64,000 nucleotides of DNA from Desulfosudis oleivorans Hxd3 (lineage in GTDB: Bacteria; Desulfobacterota; Desulfobacteria; Desulfobacterales; Desulfosudaceae). Position 1 is the first letter of the stretch, and every line of letters starts with the position of its first letter. The translations under genes were made by a program, and so were the position numbers. Positions 36,775 to 46,031 of this stretch are shown in pieces. Under the pieces are notes generated by a model. The model had not been told where the DNA came from and searched no databases. It saw only the letters and a program-made list of their open reading frames with translations. Location of the stretch: the NCBI RefSeq assembly GCF_000018405.1, contig NC_009943.1, forward strand, positions 62,001 to 126,000, in the 5' to 3' direction.

Positions 36775-38031
36775 ATGACCATTGAAGCCACCATTGTTGA
36801 TATCGCAAAGGCCGCCAAAAAAGCGGCGTTGGCCATGGCCACCTGTCCCACGGACAAGAAAAACCAGGCCCTGCTGGCCCTGGCCGACCGGCTCCATAAA
36901 GACGCGGCCCTCATTCAGGCGGAAAACAAAAAAGACCTGGAGGCCGCGAAAGCGACGGGGCTTTCTTCGGCCATGATCGACCGGCTCACCGTGAGCGATG
37001 CCGTTATCGCCTCTATGGCCGACGGCCTGCGGGAAGTAGCGGCCCTGCCCGACCCGGTGGGCGCCAAAAGCGCCACCTGGCGCCGGCCCAACGGCCTGGA
37101 AGTGGCCCGCATGCGCATTCCCCTGGGCGTGATCGGCATCATTTATGAGTCCCGTCCCAACGTAACCGTGGACGCGGCCGGGCTCTGCCTGAAGGCGGGC
37201 AACACCGTGATCCTGCGCGGCGGCTCCGAGGCACTGCACTCCAACCGTGCCCTGGCCGCAACCATCAGCGCGTCCCTGGCCGAATCCGGACTTCCGGAAA
37301 CCGCGGTACAGGTGGTTCCTGTGGCGGACCGGGAAGCGGTCACCCATCTGCTGGCCCAGGAGGAATATATTGACCTGATCATTCCCCGGGGAGGAGAAGG
37401 CCTGATCCGTTTTGTGGTGCAGCACTCCTCTATTCCGGTGTTAAAGCACTACAAGGGTGTGTGCCATGTCTACGTGGACCAGGACGCGGACATGGAGATG
37501 GCACGGGCGATCTGCTTCAACGCAAAAGTCCAGCGGCCCGGTGTCTGCAATGCCATGGAGACTCTGCTGGTCCACAGGGATGCGGCCCAGCGGTTTCTTC
37601 CGGATATGGCCCGGCAGTTTGCTGATGCCGGCGTGGCCTTAAGGGGGTGTGCCGCCACCCGGGCCCTTCTGCCCGGTATCGAGACGGCGGAAGAGGCGGA
37701 CTGGTACGCGGAATACCTGGACCTGATCCTGGCCGTAAAGGTGGTGGACTCCATGGATGCGGCCATTTCCCATATTGCCACCTACGGATCCTCCCACACG
37801 GAAGTCATTGTCACCAACAGCTACGACCGGGCCATGCGGTTTCTGGCGGCGGTGGACTCGTCTGTGGTACTGGTCAATGCCTCCACCCGGTTTAACGACG
37901 GCGGCCAGCTGGGCCTGGGCGCGGAAATCGGCATCAGCACCTCAAAACTTCACGCCTTCGGCCCCATGGGCTTAGAAGAGCTGACCACCACAAAATTTAT
38001 TGTTCTGGGCAATGGCCAGATCCGGGAGTAG
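36775..38031 (+). CDS. proA: Glutamate-5-semialdehyde dehydrogenase (gamma-glutamyl phosphate reductase)
   Basis: The 418-residue aldehyde-dehydrogenase-fold enzyme reduces glutamyl phosphate with NADPH. The motif [16 protein letters not shown] contains the catalytic Cys, and GSEALHSN and [33 protein letters not shown] are family marks. ATG 36775 follows AAAGGA at the right distance, better than the ATG at 36766. Next gene nadD. Confidence 0.96.
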   Translation: MTIEATIVDIAKAAKKAALAMATCPTDKKNQALLALADRLHKDAALIQAENKKDLEAAKATGLSSAMIDRLTVSDAVIASMADGLREVAALPDPVGAKSATWRRPNGLEVARMRIPLGVIGIIYESRPNVTVDAAGLCLKAGNTVILRGGSEALHSNRALAATISASLAESGLPETAVQVVPVADREAVTHLLAQEEYIDLIIPRGGEGLIRFVVQHSSIPVLKHYKGVCHVYVDQDADMEMARAICFNAKVQRPGVCNAMETLLVHRDAAQRFLPDMARQFADAGVALRGCAATRALLPGIETAEEADWYAEYLDLILAVKVVDSMDAAISHIATYGSSHTEVIVTNSYDRAMRFLAAVDSSVVLVNASTRFNDGGQLGLGAEIGISTSKLHAFGPMGLEELTTTKFIVLGNGQIRE

Positions 38032-38058
38032 CCGGACCATCTGCCCGAAGGGTTGCCC

Positions 38059-38727
38059 GTGCCAACGGCGGGAATAATAAAAAAAGGGTTATTCGGCGGA
38101 ACCTTCAACCCGGTGCACACCGGCCATGTCTGCCTTACAAACGCCCTGCTGAAGGATTTTCCCTTAGACCGGGTGATTGTTGTGCCCACGGCCCGGCCTC
38201 CCCACAAGCCGGTGGACTATATTGCCGACCCTGCCGACCGGTTTCACATGGTGGGCCTGGCGTTTGAAAACATGGCCGGCGTGTCCGTGTCCGACGCTGA
38301 GATGGTCCAGACCGGACCGTGCTACACCATTGACACGGTCCGTTATTTTATATCCTCTGATCCACAATCCTCTTTTTATCTGATCCTGGGGCTTGACGCC
38401 TTTCTGGAGCTTGACACCTGGAAGTCCTACATGTCCCTGGTGGCCAGCCTTCCCCTGATTGTCTTTTCCCGGACCCTGGACCACGCTTCTGAAAAAACCG
38501 CGTTTGAAAACTTTCTTACCTCTACACTTTCAAAGGCCTACGTGTTTTCTGAAAAACAGGCCGGTTATGTTCACCCGACGCTTTATCCGGTCTTTTTTTA
38601 CGCGGCCCGGCATTTTGATATATCGGCCACCGGCATCCGCGCCCGCATAAAGGCCGGGCTTCCCATAAAGGGACTTGTGCCCGACCCGGTGGCGCAGTAT
38701 ATTCGAAAAAAAGGACTTTATATATGA
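38059..38727 (+). CDS. nadD: Nicotinate-nucleotide adenylyltransferase
   Basis: The 222-residue nucleotidyltransferase has the family GLFGGTFNPVHTGH at about 12-25 and a C-terminal DISATGIRARIKAG (SxTxxR-like) motif. It makes deamido-NAD from nicotinate mononucleotide and ATP. The GTG at 38059 is favoured since AAGGG is six bases upstream; a TTG at 38053 sits directly on that site. It overlaps rsfS as ATGA. Confidence 0.93.
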   Translation: MPTAGIIKKGLFGGTFNPVHTGHVCLTNALLKDFPLDRVIVVPTARPPHKPVDYIADPADRFHMVGLAFENMAGVSVSDAEMVQTGPCYTIDTVRYFISSDPQSSFYLILGLDAFLELDTWKSYMSLVASLPLIVFSRTLDHASEKTAFENFLTSTLSKAYVFSEKQAGYVHPTLYPVFFYAARHFDISATGIRARIKAGLPIKGLVPDPVAQYIRKKGLYI

Positions 38728-39068
38728 CAGCTTCATCGAAAACGGAGATTGAGCCTTACCTTACCGCCATCAACGGCATGAAGGCGGAAAACGTCGTGGC
38801 CCTGGATGTGAGCCGGCTGACCTCCATCGCTGATGTGTTTATTCTCTGCGAAGGCCGTTCCAACCGGCAGGTGTCGGCCATCAGCGACCATATCGTCAAA
38901 GCACTAAAAGACCAGGGCATCAAGCCCCTGTCCATGGAGGGCGTCTCAGAGGGCCGCTGGGTGCTGCTGGATTACGGCGATGTGATTATTCACGTGTTTT
39001 ACGAATCGGTGCGCGCTTTCTATGATATTGAAGGGCTGTGGGCCGATGCCCGGCGGATTGAAGTTTAA
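38724..39068 (+). CDS. rsfS: Ribosomal silencing factor RsfS
   Basis: The 114-residue protein (RsfS/YbeB/Iojap) binds L14 and blocks joining of subunits in starved cells. It has the DVFILCEGRSNRQV and GRWVLLDYGDVIIHVFYESVRAFYDIEGLW patterns. It overlaps nadD by four bases, the usual pairing, and is followed by gpmI 25 bp on. Confidence 0.95.
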   Translation: MTASSKTEIEPYLTAINGMKAENVVALDVSRLTSIADVFILCEGRSNRQVSAISDHIVKALKDQGIKPLSMEGVSEGRWVLLDYGDVIIHVFYESVRAFYDIEGLWADARRIEV

Positions 39069-39093
39069 ACCCTGTTTCCAACGGATATAAATA

Positions 39094-40629
39094 ATGACAA
39101 AAGCAACTCCCCCCTGCATGTTGATGATTCTGGACGGATGGGGCCTTAACCCTGAAACAAAAGGCAATGCCGTGGCCGCGGCCCGCACCCCCCATCTGGA
39201 CCGGCTTTTTTCCGAATATCCCCATACCCGGCTTGTCTGTTCCGGCGAAGCAGTAGGCCTGCCGCCCGGATATATGGGCAACTCCGAGGTGGGTCATTTA
39301 AACATCGGCGCCGGCCGGGTGGTGTACCAGGAACTGATGCGTATCAACGTGGCCATTCAGGACGGATCTTTTTTTAAAAATACGGTTATTGTTCAGCTGA
39401 TGGACCAGGTCACAAAAAAACAGGGCCGGCTTCACCTGATCGGTCTTCTGTCTGACGGCGGGGTGCACAGCCACCTGGATCATTTAAAAGCCCTTGTGCG
39501 CATGGCGTCAAACAAAAACCTGCCGGTGCTCATTCACACTATTTTAGACGGCCGGGACACGCCGCCGGACAGCGGAAAAACATATATGGCCGATCTCTGT
39601 GAATTTCTGGCCGATTATCCCTCGGCTTCCGTTGCCACAGTCTGCGGCCGTTTTTACGCTATGGACCGGGACACCCGATGGGACAGAACAAAAAAAGCCT
39701 ATGACCTTTATACCCTGGGGGAAGGAACCCGTGAATCCGATCCGGTGACGGCCGTTAAAAACGCCTACCTGCGCGGCGAAACCGATGAGTTTGTCACGCC
39801 TGTTATTATTGCTTCCGGCAGCCAGGACGGCGGTACCGTTGCAGACAACGATGGTATTCTTTTTTTTAATTTTCGGGCCGACCGCATGCGCGAGATTGTC
39901 CGTGCCTTTACAGACCCTGATTTTTCTTTTTTTAATCGAAAAAAAACGCCGGCCGTCGCACCCCCTGTCTGCATGACCCTGTACGATAAAACCTTTCCTC
40001 TGCCGGTGGCCTTTCCTCCTGAAAATCCGCCCAACACCCTTGGAGAGGTGATCAGCCGGCAGGGTTATTCTCAGCTCCGTATTGCGGAAACGGAAAAATA
40101 CGCCCATGTCACCTATTTTTTTAACGGCGGCGTGGAAACCCCTTTTACCGGAGAAGACCGCAAACTGATTCCCTCTCCCCGGGAGGTGGCCACCTATGAT
40201 ATGAAACCTGAGATGAGCGCCCCGCAAGTGGCGAATACGCTTGCGGAAGAGATAATAAAACAAAAATATGATTTTATTGTGGTCAACTTTGCCAACATGG
40301 ACATGGTGGGTCACACGGGCATCTTTGCTGCGGCTGTTGCTGCCTGTGAAACAGTGGATGCGTGTATAGGAAAAATTATTCCCCTTTTTCTTAAATCCGG
40401 CGGCGTGGTCCTGGTCACTGCGGATCACGGCAACTCCGAACAGATGGAAGATCAAAACGGGCATCCCTTTACGGCTCACACCACCAATCCGGTTCCCCTG
40501 ATCCTGGTGGATGAAAACAGAAAGCAGATAATTTTAAAAGAGGGAAAACTGGCGGATATCGGTCCCACCATTCTTTTTATTATGAAAATTGATCAGCCGG
40601 CTGAAATGACAGGCAATTCTCTACTTTAA
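39094..40629 (+). CDS. gpmI: 2,3-bisphosphoglycerate-independent phosphoglycerate mutase
   Basis: The 511-residue enzyme interconverts 3- and 2-phosphoglycerate. It opens with MLMILDGWGLNP, has the phosphoserine site MGNSEVGHLNIGAGRVV, an HTILDGRDTPP stretch, YFFNGGVE, and a metal site NFANMDMVGHTG plus VTADHGNSEQM. From about 39.4 kb the codon use turns toward A/T, foreshadowing the AT-rich dnaN-gyrB part. It ends the obg-pro-nad run. Confidence 0.97.
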   Translation: MTKATPPCMLMILDGWGLNPETKGNAVAAARTPHLDRLFSEYPHTRLVCSGEAVGLPPGYMGNSEVGHLNIGAGRVVYQELMRINVAIQDGSFFKNTVIVQLMDQVTKKQGRLHLIGLLSDGGVHSHLDHLKALVRMASNKNLPVLIHTILDGRDTPPDSGKTYMADLCEFLADYPSASVATVCGRFYAMDRDTRWDRTKKAYDLYTLGEGTRESDPVTAVKNAYLRGETDEFVTPVIIASGSQDGGTVADNDGILFFNFRADRMREIVRAFTDPDFSFFNRKKTPAVAPPVCMTLYDKTFPLPVAFPPENPPNTLGEVISRQGYSQLRIAETEKYAHVTYFFNGGVETPFTGEDRKLIPSPREVATYDMKPEMSAPQVANTLAEEIIKQKYDFIVVNFANMDMVGHTGIFAAAVAACETVDACIGKIIPLFLKSGGVVLVTADHGNSEQMEDQNGHPFTAHTTNPVPLILVDENRKQIILKEGKLADIGPTILFIMKIDQPAEMTGNSLL

Positions 40630-41071
40630 CGGCTTTTTTCTTTTTTTTTTATTCGCCCATAAAACTTTTTATCCTTTTAGCCTTTTAGCCTGTCAAAAAT
40701 CCGGACACTTCTTTATCGCTTCTGTGTTGATAACCTTGACTTTTTAAACACAGAAAAAAATATTTCTAAAAATAGCCTTTTTGTTTATATTTTTTTCGTT
40801 TTTTCCGTCACTTTTTTTAATAAATTAAACAAATAAAACCATATGTTTATTTTAGTTTTCATCTTTTATCCCATCCCTATTATTATTTTTTAATTATATT
40901 TTTATTTAAAACTCTATTTCTTTACTTCATCCGGTTTGTAATCGCTTAAAAAATCATGCTTCGGGCCTTATTATTTGATTGAATTTTTTTTAAATTGGAA
41001 TTACACTCGGGCATATCTTTCATCAACAGGCGGCATTACATAACTCTTTAATTTTATTTAAAGGTTAAATC
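40630..41071. other. AT-rich gene-free region upstream of dnaN
   Basis: These 442 bp are strikingly AT-rich, with T-runs, AATTATATTTTTATTTAAA-like stretches and a short direct repeat CCTTTTAG (about 40673-40688). One TGTTGATAA at 40725-40733 differs by one base from a DnaA box; I find no cluster of boxes. It may be a promoter region, a diverged origin, or a relic. A candidate dnaN promoter lies at its right end. Confidence 0.5.
40979..41007 (+). promoter_or_regulatory. Candidate promoter of dnaN-gyrB
   Basis: TTGAAT (40979-40984), 17 bp, TACACT (41002-41007), about 65 bp before dnaN. Confidence 0.45.
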
Positions 41072-42205
41072 ATGAAACTTTCCGTTGAAAAAAAAGACAT
41101 CATTGAAATGCTGGCCAATGTCCAGGGGATAGCGGGGAAAAGGTCCAGCCTTGCCATCACTGAAAACATTTTAATTAAAACCGGAAAAGAGGGGATATCC
41201 GTATCCGCAACGGATATAGAGACCGGTTTTGAAGGTATCTATCCGGCCACGATCGAAAACGAGGGCACCATTGCCATTAACGCGCGGCAGTTTTATGAGA
41301 TTGTAAAAAAAATAGACAGTAATATTATATATTTAAGAGAAGAAAAAAAGCAGTGGATTCAGATCAGCGACACAGAGGACGGATCCCGTCTTAAATATCA
41401 GATCATGGGTGGAGAGACTGAAAGTTTTCCTCAACTTCCGGTCATCGCCGATGTTTCCTATATAGATGTAAATTCTGCTGATTTTAAAAATATGATTTTG
41501 TGGGCAACAGTGATCACCTCCAGTGGAACTGAAAAAAGGGCCCATGTGATCGGCGCCAATCTGGAATATATTAAAGACGGAAAAATAAAAAAAATAAGAA
41601 TGGTTTCAACTGACGGAAAAAGGCTGACAAAAACAGAGTATTCCTACAAAAAAGGAGAACCCGACACGCCGGAGACCAGCACGATTCTTCCCAAAAAAGC
41701 CTTAAATGAACTGTTTAAATTTTTAAAAGATGAGGGAACTATTCAGATAGGCACCCGGGATAATTATTTTATAGTTAAAAATAATAATGAAATCATATAT
41801 ATAAATCTTTTAAGCGGTGAATACCCGAACCTTGAAACGCTTTTTTCTGACGAAAAGGGCAGAACCGAAATAAAAATAAACCGAAAAAAATTAAAAGACA
41901 TGCTGGAACGGATGTCCATATTAACGACTGATAATTATAAGGGCGTTATTTTTACATTTGAAAAAAATATTCTCACCATCAATGCCCAGAATCCGGATCG
42001 GGGAGAATCTTATGAATGGATGGATATTCAGTATGATAAAAAACAGATTAAATCCATGTTCAACCCGGATTATTTTATTGATGCGGTCAATCTGATCGAA
42101 GATGACGAGGTCTGTCTGAAATTAAAAGAAGATCAGGCCCCCTGTATTGTCTGTGGCGGCAAACATCCGGAAAATATTAACATCATTATGCCGATGAAAA
42201 TTTAA
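41072..42205 (+). CDS. dnaN: DNA polymerase III beta sliding clamp
   Basis: The 377-residue clamp shows three repeated clamp domains and ends INIIMPMKI, matching the family terminus (xxMPMRL). Its first domain starts [24 protein letters not shown]. The gene is AT-rich, with mostly AAA, ATT and TTT codons, unlike gene neighbours. It is followed only 4 bp later by gyrB; the usual upstream dnaA and downstream recF are absent. Confidence 0.95.
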   Translation: MKLSVEKKDIIEMLANVQGIAGKRSSLAITENILIKTGKEGISVSATDIETGFEGIYPATIENEGTIAINARQFYEIVKKIDSNIIYLREEKKQWIQISDTEDGSRLKYQIMGGETESFPQLPVIADVSYIDVNSADFKNMILWATVITSSGTEKRAHVIGANLEYIKDGKIKKIRMVSTDGKRLTKTEYSYKKGEPDTPETSTILPKKALNELFKFLKDEGTIQIGTRDNYFIVKNNNEIIYINLLSGEYPNLETLFSDEKGRTEIKINRKKLKDMLERMSILTTDNYKGVIFTFEKNILTINAQNPDRGESYEWMDIQYDKKQIKSMFNPDYFIDAVNLIEDDEVCLKLKEDQAPCIVCGGKHPENINIIMPMKI

Positions 42206-42209
42206 AAAA

Positions 42210-44654
42210 ATGAAAAAAGAAGAAATTAAAGAAGCTTATAATGAAAGCAGCATCAATGTACTTGAAGGTCTGGAACCTGTGCGGAAAAGGCCTTCCATGT
42301 ATATCGGTAATGTGGATAAAGAAGGCCTTCACCACCTGGTTTATGAAGTGGTGGACAATAGTATTGACGAAGCCATGGCTGGGTACTGTGACTTTATTCA
42401 TGTCATCATTCACAAGGACAACACCGTCAGTGTGGTGGACAACGGCCGGGGTATTCCGGTTGGTATGCATGAAAAAGAGCATGTACCGGCGGTAGAGGTG
42501 GTGCTGACCAAGCTGCATGCCGGCGGCAAGTTTGACAACAATAACTACAAAGTTTCCGGCGGTCTTCATGGTGTGGGAATTTCCGTTGTAAACGCCCTTT
42601 CATCCTTTCTGGAAGTAAATGTTTACAGAGACGGAAAGATATATAAACAGACCTTTTCAGAAGGACAGAAAACCAGCGAACTGGAGATTATAGGCGATAC
42701 CACCCAGCGGGGAACGAAAATTATTTTCAAACCCGACACAACCATAATGAACACCGACAATTTCAGTTTTGATATTCTGACCCGCCGGTTGAGAGAACTG
42801 GCGTTTTTAAATAACGGGGTTCGAATTAAAATAGAGGACCACCGCTCCGACGAGTCCGCTGAATTCTTTTATGAGGGCGGGCTTGCCACCTTTGTGGACT
42901 ATCTGAACAGGGCACACGCGGTTCTTCACAAGCCGATCTATATTTCAGGCGAAAAAAACGATGTCCAGATAGAGGCCGCGATTCAGTATAACGACAGTTA
43001 TTCTGAGACCATGTACTCGTTTGCGAACAACATCAATACCGTGGAAGGTGGATTTCACCTGATCGGATTTAAAGGGGCCCTGACCCGGTCCATCAATCAG
43101 TATGCCGCCAGCCAGGGCGGTGGCTCTTCCAAAAAGAACGGAGATAAAATAACCGGTGATGATGTGAGGGAAGGGCTGACCGCGGTTATCAGCGTGCGTA
43201 TAAAAAACCCCCAGTTTGAAGGACAGACCAAAACCAAGCTGGGCAACAGCGAGGTAAAAGGATATGTCGACTCGCTGGTTTATGAAAAACTCAATATCTT
43301 TTTAGAAGAAAATCCGTCTGTCGGGAAAATCATTATAAAAAAGGCCACAGAAGCGGCCAGGGCCAGAAATGCGGCCAAAAAAGCAAGAGACATCGCCCGA
43401 AGCCAGGGCTCCTTGCTGGATTCCAGTCTTCCGGGGAAACTGGCGGAATGCCAGTCCTCCATCCCGGCTGAACGTGAACTTTTCCTGGTGGAGGGAGATT
43501 CCGCCGGCGGTTCAGCCAAGCAGGGAAGAGACCGGCGGTTTCAGGCGATTCTGCCCCTTAAAGGTAAAATTTTAAACATAGAAAAAGCCCGGTTTGATAA
43601 GATTTTAAAAAGCGAGGAGATAAAAAACATCATCACGGTTCTGGGTACCGGCGTCGGCAGTGAGGAATATAATATTGAGAAGATAAAATATCACAAGGTT
43701 ATTATCATGACCGATGCCGATGTGGACGGCGCCCATATTCGGACACTGCTCTTAACCTTCTTTTTTAGGCAGATGCAGGACCTGATCAAACAGGGACATC
43801 TTTATATCGCCCAGCCCCCCCTGTTCAAAGTGGGAAGGGGAAAAAAAGAGGTCTATATTGACAGCGAGCTTCTGCTCAAAGACTATTTTATTCAAAATGC
43901 CTGTGAAAAAAAGTATGTGAAAACAGGCGAAAAAAAATTACAAGACCATGAGCTGTATCTCTTTTTATGTAACCTTTCTGAATTTATAAGTGAAATGGCC
44001 GGACTCAAGAGAAGGGGATATAATTCAAAACTGATTGAGACGCTGATTCGCCAGAACATTCGGGAAAAAAGCCTTCTTCAGGACAGGGACCGGGTGGCGG
44101 CCCTTCAGCAGACCCTGTCGGAAAACGGGTTTGTCGTGGATGATGTGCTGTATAACGAGGAAAAAGAGATGTATGAATTTCTGGTCACCATTCCCCTGCA
44201 CGAGGATGAAGAGGAGGCGGTCACCGGTTCGGCCAAAAAAGATATCAAGCCGGTGAGAATCGGGCGCAACCTGATCTACTCCAACCGGTACCAGAACATC
44301 GTGATGTTGTCGGAAAAGATCGCCCCCTACAACGTGCCACCGTTTACGGTATACAACAGCGACACCGACCAGGAGGAGGCCCGGTTTGACACGGTCAAAC
44401 AGCTTTACCAATATATGGAGGCCCTTGGGAAAAAAGGCGTGGTGTTCCAGCGATATAAAGGCTTGGGTGAGATGAATGCCGACCAGTTGTGGCAGACAAC
44501 AATGGAACCGGAAACCCGAAAGCTCTTAAAAGTCACCATTGACGACGCGGCGGAAGCTGACGCGGTGTTTACCCTGCTGATGGGTGATGTGGTGGAGCCC
44601 CGCAAGAAGTTCATCCAGGAAAACGCCCTGGAGGTGGAGACGCTCGATATTTAA
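42210..44654 (+). CDS. gyrB: DNA gyrase subunit B
   Basis: The 814-residue ATPase subunit has the GHKL site ([42 protein letters not shown]), the transducer, and the TOPRIM motifs [15 protein letters not shown] and [16 protein letters not shown], with the C-terminal [19 protein letters not shown]. It pairs with GyrA (not in the window) to supercoil DNA. Base use shifts back toward GC in its last third. Its 3' end overlaps the convergent asnS stop by four bases. Confidence 0.97.
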   Translation: MKKEEIKEAYNESSINVLEGLEPVRKRPSMYIGNVDKEGLHHLVYEVVDNSIDEAMAGYCDFIHVIIHKDNTVSVVDNGRGIPVGMHEKEHVPAVEVVLTKLHAGGKFDNNNYKVSGGLHGVGISVVNALSSFLEVNVYRDGKIYKQTFSEGQKTSELEIIGDTTQRGTKIIFKPDTTIMNTDNFSFDILTRRLRELAFLNNGVRIKIEDHRSDESAEFFYEGGLATFVDYLNRAHAVLHKPIYISGEKNDVQIEAAIQYNDSYSETMYSFANNINTVEGGFHLIGFKGALTRSINQYAASQGGGSSKKNGDKITGDDVREGLTAVISVRIKNPQFEGQTKTKLGNSEVKGYVDSLVYEKLNIFLEENPSVGKIIIKKATEAARARNAAKKARDIARSQGSLLDSSLPGKLAECQSSIPAERELFLVEGDSAGGSAKQGRDRRFQAILPLKGKILNIEKARFDKILKSEEIKNIITVLGTGVGSEEYNIEKIKYHKVIIMTDADVDGAHIRTLLLTFFFRQMQDLIKQGHLYIAQPPLFKVGRGKKEVYIDSELLLKDYFIQNACEKKYVKTGEKKLQDHELYLFLCNLSEFISEMAGLKRRGYNSKLIETLIRQNIREKSLLQDRDRVAALQQTLSENGFVVDDVLYNEEKEMYEFLVTIPLHEDEEEAVTGSAKKDIKPVRIGRNLIYSNRYQNIVMLSEKIAPYNVPPFTVYNSDTDQEEARFDTVKQLYQYMEALGKKGVVFQRYKGLGEMNADQLWQTTMEPETRKLLKVTIDDAAEADAVFTLLMGDVVEPRKKFIQENALEVETLDI

Positions 44655-45988
44655 AATTCAATAGTGCCGGGCGTCCGGGGAAAAGGAATCACATCCCGAA
44701 TATTTGAGACCCCGGACACCAGCATTAAAAACCGTTCAAACCCCATGCCGAACCCGCTGTGCGCAACCGAGCCATAGCGCCTTGAGTCCAGGTACCATCC
44801 GTAATGGTCTTTTGAAAGGCCGCTGTTGTCCATCTGCTGTTCAAGCACATCCAGCCGTTCTTCCCGCTGACTGCCGCCGATCAGTTCGCCGATGCGGGGC
44901 ACCAGCAGATCCATGGCGGCCACGGTCCGGCCGTCGTCGTTGACCCGCATGTAGAAGGGCTTGATGGCCCGGGGATAGTCATAGACAAACACCGGTTTCT
45001 TAAAAACGGTCTCCGTCAGATACCGCTCGTGTTCTGTCTGAAGATCGTTGCCGTACTCAGGCGTAAAGGAAAAAGCGGTCCCGGAGCGGACCAGAAGGTC
45101 AATAGCTGTTTTATAGGAGATTCGTTCAAATTCAGAGGCCAGAATGTTGTCCAGGGTGGCCGGCAGCTCCGGGTCCACGAACCGGGAAAAAAGGTCCATG
45201 TCCGGCCCGCAGTTTTCAACCATGTGGGTCACCGTCTGTTTAACAAAGGCCTGGGCGAAATCCATGTTCTGTTCAAGGTTACAGAAGGCTATTTCCGGCT
45301 CCACCATCCAGAACTCGGCCGCATGGCGGGCCGTGTTGGAATGCTCGGCCCGGAACACCGGGCCAAAGGTGTAGACGCGGCCCAGGCAAAGGGCAAACAT
45401 TTCAGCGGCCAGCTGGCCGGACACGGTAAGAAAAACGTCCCTGTCAAAAAGCGGAGAACGGGAGGTGACGGAAAACAGCTCCCCGGCGCCTTCACAGTCC
45501 GAACCGGTCAGAATCGGCGTGTGAACATGAAAAAACCCCTGGTCTCTTAAATAGGAGTGAATGGCAAAACCCGCTTCTGACCGAAGCCGGAACAGGGCGC
45601 TGTACTTGTTGGTCCGGGGCCTTAAATGGGCGATGGTTCGCAGAAACTCATCCGAGTGCCGTTTTTTCTGCAACGGGTAGGTTTCATCGGTCCGGCTGAC
45701 AATATCGACCCGCCGGGCCGCCAGCTCCCACTGCTGGCCTTTTGCCGGAGAGGCCACCAGATCACCGGAAACCGCCACCGCGCTGCCGGAGAGCAGTTTC
45801 TGAACCTGTTCAAAATTGTCCAGCTGCGCGGGGGCCACCACCTGAAGGCTTTGCAGGCAGGAGCCGTCGTTGATTTCGAGAAAGGAAAGGGCTTTTGAAT
45901 TGCGGCAGGTTTTCACCCATCCGCATACCCGCACACCGGACAAGGGGGTTTTGGCCTTCAAAAGGTGTAGTATTTTTGTGTGGTCCAT
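44651..45988 (-). CDS. asnS: Asparaginyl-tRNA synthetase
   Basis: The 445-residue class II synthetase has an N-terminal OB fold (about 15-100) and the catalytic core with [23 protein letters not shown] (motif 1), [28 protein letters not shown] (motif 2) and [12 protein letters not shown] (motif 3). The Asn-type ending ...[13 protein letters not shown] distinguishes it from AspRS and LysRS. It converges on gyrB with a 4-bp overlap and is divergent from the radical SAM gene 43 bp away. Confidence 0.96.
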   Translation of the reverse strand: MDHTKILHLLKAKTPLSGVRVCGWVKTCRNSKALSFLEINDGSCLQSLQVVAPAQLDNFEQVQKLLSGSAVAVSGDLVASPAKGQQWELAARRVDIVSRTDETYPLQKKRHSDEFLRTIAHLRPRTNKYSALFRLRSEAGFAIHSYLRDQGFFHVHTPILTGSDCEGAGELFSVTSRSPLFDRDVFLTVSGQLAAEMFALCLGRVYTFGPVFRAEHSNTARHAAEFWMVEPEIAFCNLEQNMDFAQAFVKQTVTHMVENCGPDMDLFSRFVDPELPATLDNILASEFERISYKTAIDLLVRSGTAFSFTPEYGNDLQTEHERYLTETVFKKPVFVYDYPRAIKPFYMRVNDDGRTVAAMDLLVPRIGELIGGSQREERLDVLEQQMDNSGLSKDHYGWYLDSRRYGSVAHSGFGMGFERFLMLVSGVSNIRDVIPFPRTPGTIEF

Positions 45989-46031
45989 GTTTATATAGGC
46001 ATTTTTAAGAAAGGGTTTTAGGGTTTATATC

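Noticed and set aside
40630-41071. Firm oriC call
   Set aside because: AT-rich and next to dnaN, but only one imperfect DnaA box is visible and dnaA is absent; kept as a region of interest.
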